Assembly: GCA_030549335.1 (NCBI GenBank)
Contig: CM060194.1
Location: forward strand, 15,254,171 to 15,318,170
Source: Pontederia crassipes
Lineage: Eukaryota; Streptophyta; Magnoliopsida; Commelinales; Pontederiaceae
Direction: 5' to 3'
Length of the DNA stretch: 64,000 bases
In this document: positions 59,117 to 64,000 of the stretch, piece by piece
Numbering within the stretch: the stretch's first letter is position 1
Layout: every line of letters begins with the position of its first letter
Made by a program: the position numbers and the translations under genes
The notes under the pieces: model-generated
Database searches by the model: none
Told to the model about the DNA's origin: nothing
Seen by the model: the letters and a program-made list of their open reading frames with translations, nothing else

Positions 59117-62050
59117 ATTACCTCTGAAGTTATGAAGTGATAATTTAAATTGTCATTTGAGTTATATTTTTTTCTTCATTTGTGTTTTAATTTTTTTAAA
59201 ATAAATTGGATAACTAATTAAATAAATTATAAGATTAATCAAATAAACTTTAATTGATTATTATGGATATATTATTAATCATATTTCTAAGAAACATCTT
59301 AATTGTTTTATAAATTTTTATTTAATGAGTGCAAAATATTCATTTGTGATTTAAGTATTTTTATTATATAATAAATTAGATATATCTAAATATAATTATT
59401 TTTATAAGAGTATATTAATAAAAATTGTAAATTAATTTATAAATTTTTATTTCATTATAAATAATTAATATAGATTGATTGCCTCCTTCATTCCTTACAA
59501 GAGATAATCCATCTTTGAATAGCCATCCAATGTTCTCATGTACCCTTCAATCCTATTCCCATTCCAATCCATAATGATCCGTGCTGGTCTGGCTAATCCA
59601 GATTGCATTTGGATGCACCATTCGGGTGCTTAGCTTAGCGGGTGCCAACCTTGTCGGGAAATTTTTTAGGGAACTATTCCACAAGATATGTTTGGATTGA
59701 AGACATTAGAAGAGTGTGGTGCAGTGGAGTATGGATGGATGAAATTATATAAATTCTATTTCCAAATATTGTGTTGTTACTTTTGACGGATTTCCAAGCA
59801 TCACTTTGATGGAATGAAGAAAATGAATAAATTTAAATTGAATTATTTGCTCCCTTACCCTCAACAATTTATATTTATCATTCTTTTATTTTCAAAATCT
59901 CTTTTTCTCATATTAATATTACATTGATATGATAATTTTTCTTTACATTTGTTTTAATTTATGTCTATTTTTTTAAAAAAAAGTTGAGCTAACATGTATA
60001 TGTATATATAATTAAAATAGTTTGATTTATTTATTGTTAAAGAAAAATAGCCAGATTTATTACTATATAAGTATATATATCCTTTAGTTTTTCTTTCAAT
60101 CCAAATTTTTTCCATAGAATGCCTAACTAGATGATTTTGTAACCAAAAAATTACATAAGTAGATGATTTAGGCACTATTTGGCTGAGATGATTAGTAGAT
60201 AAAATTTATCTATAAGTAAGTTTATAGTTATCTTAGTGTAATAATTTTATAATGTGACTGATAAGAAATATAAAATGTACTCATTAGTGAAATTAAAAAC
60301 ACAAAGGTAGGTTGCTAATTTATTCTATAGAAATAAGTTAATTAATTTGATCGTAACTAACTACTTATTACTAATTTAACTTACTTTATCCAAACGCTTA
60401 ACTACTTCTTTTGAAAATTAGTTTAAGTCAATAACTTATTTATCACACTTAAAATTTATGTTGAGCTAGTTTAGCTTATTATCACACAGATTATGTTAGA
60501 ACGAGATGATGTTTTATTACTTGCCTATTTGCTTTACTATCCTTACATGGTGAACTCAAAAGATTTTGTAAATCGTTCCAAAGAATGATTTCATCGTATA
60601 AAACATAATCATATTGCTTCTTTTATATTTTCCTTAGGATTTAATGCTTCTTTTATGTATGTTATATATATAATATATATATATATATTCCTATATATAT
60701 TTCTGTTATGATATTTTGGAACACAATATTAATGGTATTGCCATTCAAAATGCAAATCAATTGCCTCTCTAGACTACTCTAAAAGACAAGGATGCAATAA
60801 ATAGTGTTGCTATATTTGAACACATTATTTGTGTCATGGTTATTTCTTAAACAAAACTGTTTTATTGCTGAAGTGCTATAATAAATGCCTTTATTATTCT
60901 CAAATTTTGCGACGCAACACAATTAGCATTGTTATAAACTAAAAACATAATCAATTGTGTCTCCAGCTATTACGTCACAACTCAATAGTGTCCTAAAAAA
61001 ATGACCATTCCTGAAAATCGGACTGCCCAACTGATTGCATCCCTAATTATGTGTCCTTAAATGGCCATTGTGTTGCCATTTTTTTTGTTATCTTGGGACA
61101 CAGTATCAAACCATTATTATAATATAAAGATGCAAAATTAATCATGCACTTTAATATTAGGATGCAAGTTGTAATGTTATCCTCCGTCCATCAAAATATT
61201 TATGATGCAAGAAGTGAGTATTGCGTCCTAAAAATTTGATGTAAATGGTGACTGATTGCATCAATTATTATGAATCCTTAGATGACCATTTTGTTGCAAT
61301 GAATTGCATCATTTTCATTGCAAATTTATATCACACACCTTTAAATTCTAATGTGCGAGATTAATTAATTTAATGGGCGAAGTCAATTTTCATATATTAT
61401 TATCGCCCAAAACATTATTACAACGAGATGGGACTTTATTACTTGTCTATTTTAGCTTACTATTCTAAACTTATAAACTCGTACTATTTTACAAATCAAT
61501 ATTATCATGACCCTATGAAGTAAGATATAATTTTTATATATCTTATCTCCCTAAAATGCCTAGTAAACTTTTAATGACAGTATTGTTCACTTTGGCCTTT
61601 CTTGACTCATAATTCAACTCACAAATTTGTAACGATCTTGGAATGCCACCTTTGTCAAAAGGATTTAGACAACAATTGCATTTAGACTAAATCATATGAT
61701 TTCCATATAATCCTTTTTATTAACTTTGGGATTCACTTGTCAGGTGCCACCACATACATGAGTGTATGCAGTCATCATTCTCAATTTAATTAATGTTTTT
61801 AGAAGTCTCAATTAATGCTTCCTGTTTAGTTCCAAAAAAAGTCCAACAATATCAATCAAATCTTTGCAATTAATTGTACAACTTTCACAAATTTAGTTAT
61901 TGCCAACAATTAATGCCATAAAAGATGCATAATCCTAATATTTAGAATCATGAGCTAATGTGCAAAGAACCTAAATTGTGATCACATATGAGACTTGATT
62001 AGCTGTTATTTGCTAGTTGTCACATAATAAATGAGTGGTGCAAGTGTTTT
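59117..62050. other. Duplicated intergenic segment, copy B
   Basis: It matches 13249-15344 and 17246-18050 in copy A without the organellar insert and without the tandem duplication, so it represents the ancestral arrangement. No gene is recognised. Confidence 0.75.
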
Positions 62051-62052
62051 TG

Positions 62053-62061
62053 CCTATAAAT
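62053..62061 (+). promoter_or_regulatory. TATA box of decayed peptide-like gene, copy B
   Basis: CCTATAAAT, same sequence and context as in copy A, lies about 41 bp before the ATG at 62102. Confidence 0.4.
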
Positions 62062-62402
62062 TGAGAGTAAAATACAACATAAAGGAAGCAAATTAAAAAA
62101 AATGTCTTCAACATACTTTTAATAGCTTTTGTCATTTTCTCTCTTCTTCTATGTCCGTGAACATTAGTAGTACGAGGATTTGGGTCATGTTGCTTGCAAG
62201 AAATAGCAGCATGGCCCTCCCTCCTCCACCATGGCCATCAATTGTTGACATCAACATTCTGTTTTGTTGAGGCTCAGAGTCCTTCCAGAAATGAACTCAA
62301 GCATACGAAGGTGATGCAACTTTTAAGCTTCTATGCGAATACACATATATCATTCCAAAAGTTATAATCTTAATTAATTATTTGTTCTCTTTGGTTCCGC
62401 AG

Positions 62403-62897
62403 TGATGGGAAAATTCGAGAATAGGGAGAGAAGATCACAGAGAGATTGCAAGAAAAATAGAGGAGACACACGAATTTACTCAGGTTCACCCTTGAGATTA
62501 GGGCTACGTCCTGCAAGGAGGTTCCACTATATCGTTTAGGTTTACAGCCGCCACACAGATTACATCTGAAAATAAGCTATAAATAGTCTCTCCCAAACGG
62601 ATTCAAAACTCGAACAAAATAGAGAAAAAACCTAATCCGAACCACACGGGCCGGCTAAACAAAAGCTCAAAACCCGTCTAGATTTCGGTGGTGGTGCCCC
62701 CGAACCCCCGCCCGCTCACCGATGAGCGGGACCGCCATCGGGGGGCGAGACCCCCCGAACCCCCCCCCCCCCCCCCCCCCCCCCCGTTTGTACGTCAGCA
62801 ACACTGTTAATTGAGTAATACTCAGATTCCCCTAAGCTCACGTGGACGAATCCGGTGTGAGAAACAAGGGGCCCTGAAGTATTCACCAACTTCAACA
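62403..62897. mobile_element. Short solo LTR (copia-like) with poly-C
   Basis: A 495-bp insert runs from TGATGGGAAAATTCG to CCAACTTCAACA. It is flanked by the 5-bp duplication CGCAG (62398-62402 and 62898-62902), and copy A has the empty site at 18399-18403. The middle part is GC-rich, with inverted repeats (CCCGCTCACCGATGAGCGGG near 62711) and 26 consecutive C. It resembles short copia or TRIM-type LTRs. The orientation is not certain. Confidence 0.8.
62760..62785 (+). repeat. Poly-C tract (26 nt)
   Basis: An uninterrupted C run follows CCCCCCGAAC repeats inside the solo LTR. Its length may be an assembly estimate. Confidence 0.9.
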
Positions 62898-62932
62898 CGC
62901 AGATGGGTTGCAAAAGTGATTGCTGCTCGTAA

Positions 62933-64000
62933 CGTCAAGTGGAGATTAACTTCTCATTGTTCATCACCATTCGTCTGATTCAAAGTGTGCCTGAAGTTCA
63001 AGAGTGAAATAATTTACCACCGCGAATCATATGACACAAATGGATGAATCATTCGTAGTGGTGGAGAGTTCACCAAGATTAAAAAAGAAGGGAGAAATCT
63101 TTGTACTCAAATGACTTTTATCTTTACAACAAATTCTTTAAATTGTAATAAAAACGTATTTGGAAGAGTTGCATCTTACATTTAATCTTTTTCATCATTC
63201 ACCTCTTTTAGTTTTTAAAATAAGTAACAATGCATTTGAATATCAATCATAGTTTTAAAGAAAAAACAAAACAAATAACTTGTCCACATACTCCTTTTTC
63301 CTGCAGTTGTTAAGGAGTCAAATCCATTACAAAATAAAGATATATAAGCATAGAGTTGGCTCATAATATCTGAAGAAAGTTCGAAGTAAAATGGTACGTA
63401 CTCATAGGATAACATGCATGGAAACTTAAAAAAATTCAAATCGCATTATTATATCAACATCTTCAGATTTCTTAGTATACATAATTTGCTCCTATAGATA
63501 AAACACATTTTCAAATCCATGCAGAAAAGATTAATGCACTGGAGCATAAAATATGTCTGGATATATCCTATAGTTCATAGCAGCACAATTGTTCAAGTGT
63601 TTGAGTCATGATCAAGTCATGTCATATAATTCACATGAGTGCAAAGCTAGTACGAGCAGTATTAACAATGCATTCTTGAATATTAAAGAGGGCTTTCCAC
63701 AAAAACACTAATAGATGGCTGATTAAATTAGCTGGCATCATAAATGTTAGAGGCCTATACATATATAGATGATAGCTATATGATTATTTATTGATAAGGA
63801 TTCGTGAGATATAATAGACGAATTAATTGATAATATTAAAATAACATAAAGTTAAAAATATAATTTGCCTTCTTATATGCATGTGATAATTTATTTTGTC
63901 ATACCATAATAATTGTTTAATATCTTTTTCCAAATAATAATATTTTATTATGAAAATAAATAAAAATATTCATTTTTTTCAATTTTAGTCAAATTATCGT
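62933..64000. other. Duplicated intergenic segment, copy B right part
   Basis: It matches 18434-19308 and 20113-20172 in copy A, with the Mutator MITE site empty near 63780. It then continues past copy A's end, with similarity to 39970-40100 (copy C). No gene is recognised. Confidence 0.7.

Larger units (their letters stand above)
62102..62932 (+). pseudogene. Decayed small cysteine-containing secreted-peptide-like gene, copy B
   Basis: Same layout as 18105-18433: a hydrophobic start, GHVACKK, an intron with GT at 62311, and an exon 2 reading MGCKSDCCS with a TAA stop at 62930. It is more decayed. It has an extra stop after VACKK, and a 2-bp loss at the exon 1 GSES segment shifts the frame. 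A 495-bp solo LTR (62403-62897) separates the intron end from exon 2, and its CGCAG duplication doubles the splice acceptor. The conservation of the short exon 2 between copies is notable but may only reflect recent duplication. Confidence 0.35.

Noticed and set aside
1-64000. tRNA genes, intact host genes, origins or bacterial-type operons
   Set aside because: None could be supported. The composition, retroelement content and intron-like features indicate plant intergenic DNA.

Overview
The window looks like AT-rich intergenic DNA from a large, repeat-rich flowering-plant (angiosperm) genome. I found no intact host gene. The evidence is the density of nested plant retrotransposons: Athila-type Ty3/gypsy with an env-like ORF, SIRE/Maximus-type Ty1/copia, chromovirus-type gypsy, L1-type LINEs with RNase H, CACTA and Mutator-type DNA transposons, plus an inserted piece of organellar DNA. 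I cannot name the species. All family names come from motifs read by eye; no database search was run.

Layout. 1-4117: 3' half of an Athila-like element (+), with a broken env-like ORF and its 3' LTR. 4118-9754: a mosaic of SIRE LTR pieces, two CACTA ends with a decayed transposase, a copia integrase scrap and a chromovirus LTR scrap. 9755-11550: a pol-less SIRE fragment cutting into an Athila LTR. 11551-20172: copy A of a duplicated segment. It carries a decayed small-peptide-like gene, an organellar insertion with a 566-bp tandem duplication, and a Mutator-type MITE. 20173-22898: gag-protease and LTR remnants of a chromovirus-like element (-).

22904-36527 is one Athila-like element (-) bounded by a 5-bp target-site duplication (TSD), AACAC. 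It has been invaded by a gag-only SIRE element (23456-27115) and by a SIRE solo LTR (31551-35533, TSD TCGGT). That solo LTR contains a chromovirus solo LTR (32200-34922, TSD TTGAA). 36533-42330: a diverged, partly tandem relative of the duplicated segment (copy C), with a 5'-truncated LINE (TSD of 14 bp). 42335-52195: a decayed L1 (+) split by an Athila-type LTR and by a 3.6-kb unassigned insert. 52200-56232: a second Athila-like 3' region with its LTR. 56691-64000: copy B of the duplicated segment, starting with a solo LTR (TSD GTATT) that is also present, truncated, in copy A.

Because copies A and B share some insertions and differ in others, the window carries its own relative chronology: LTR2, then LTR1, then duplication, then copy-specific insertions. 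Two unrelated LTR families both carry clusters of CpG-rich palindromes (CGGTCGACCG in SIRE LTRs, CACGGCCGTG in Athila LTRs). That is the most unexpected sequence-level pattern here.
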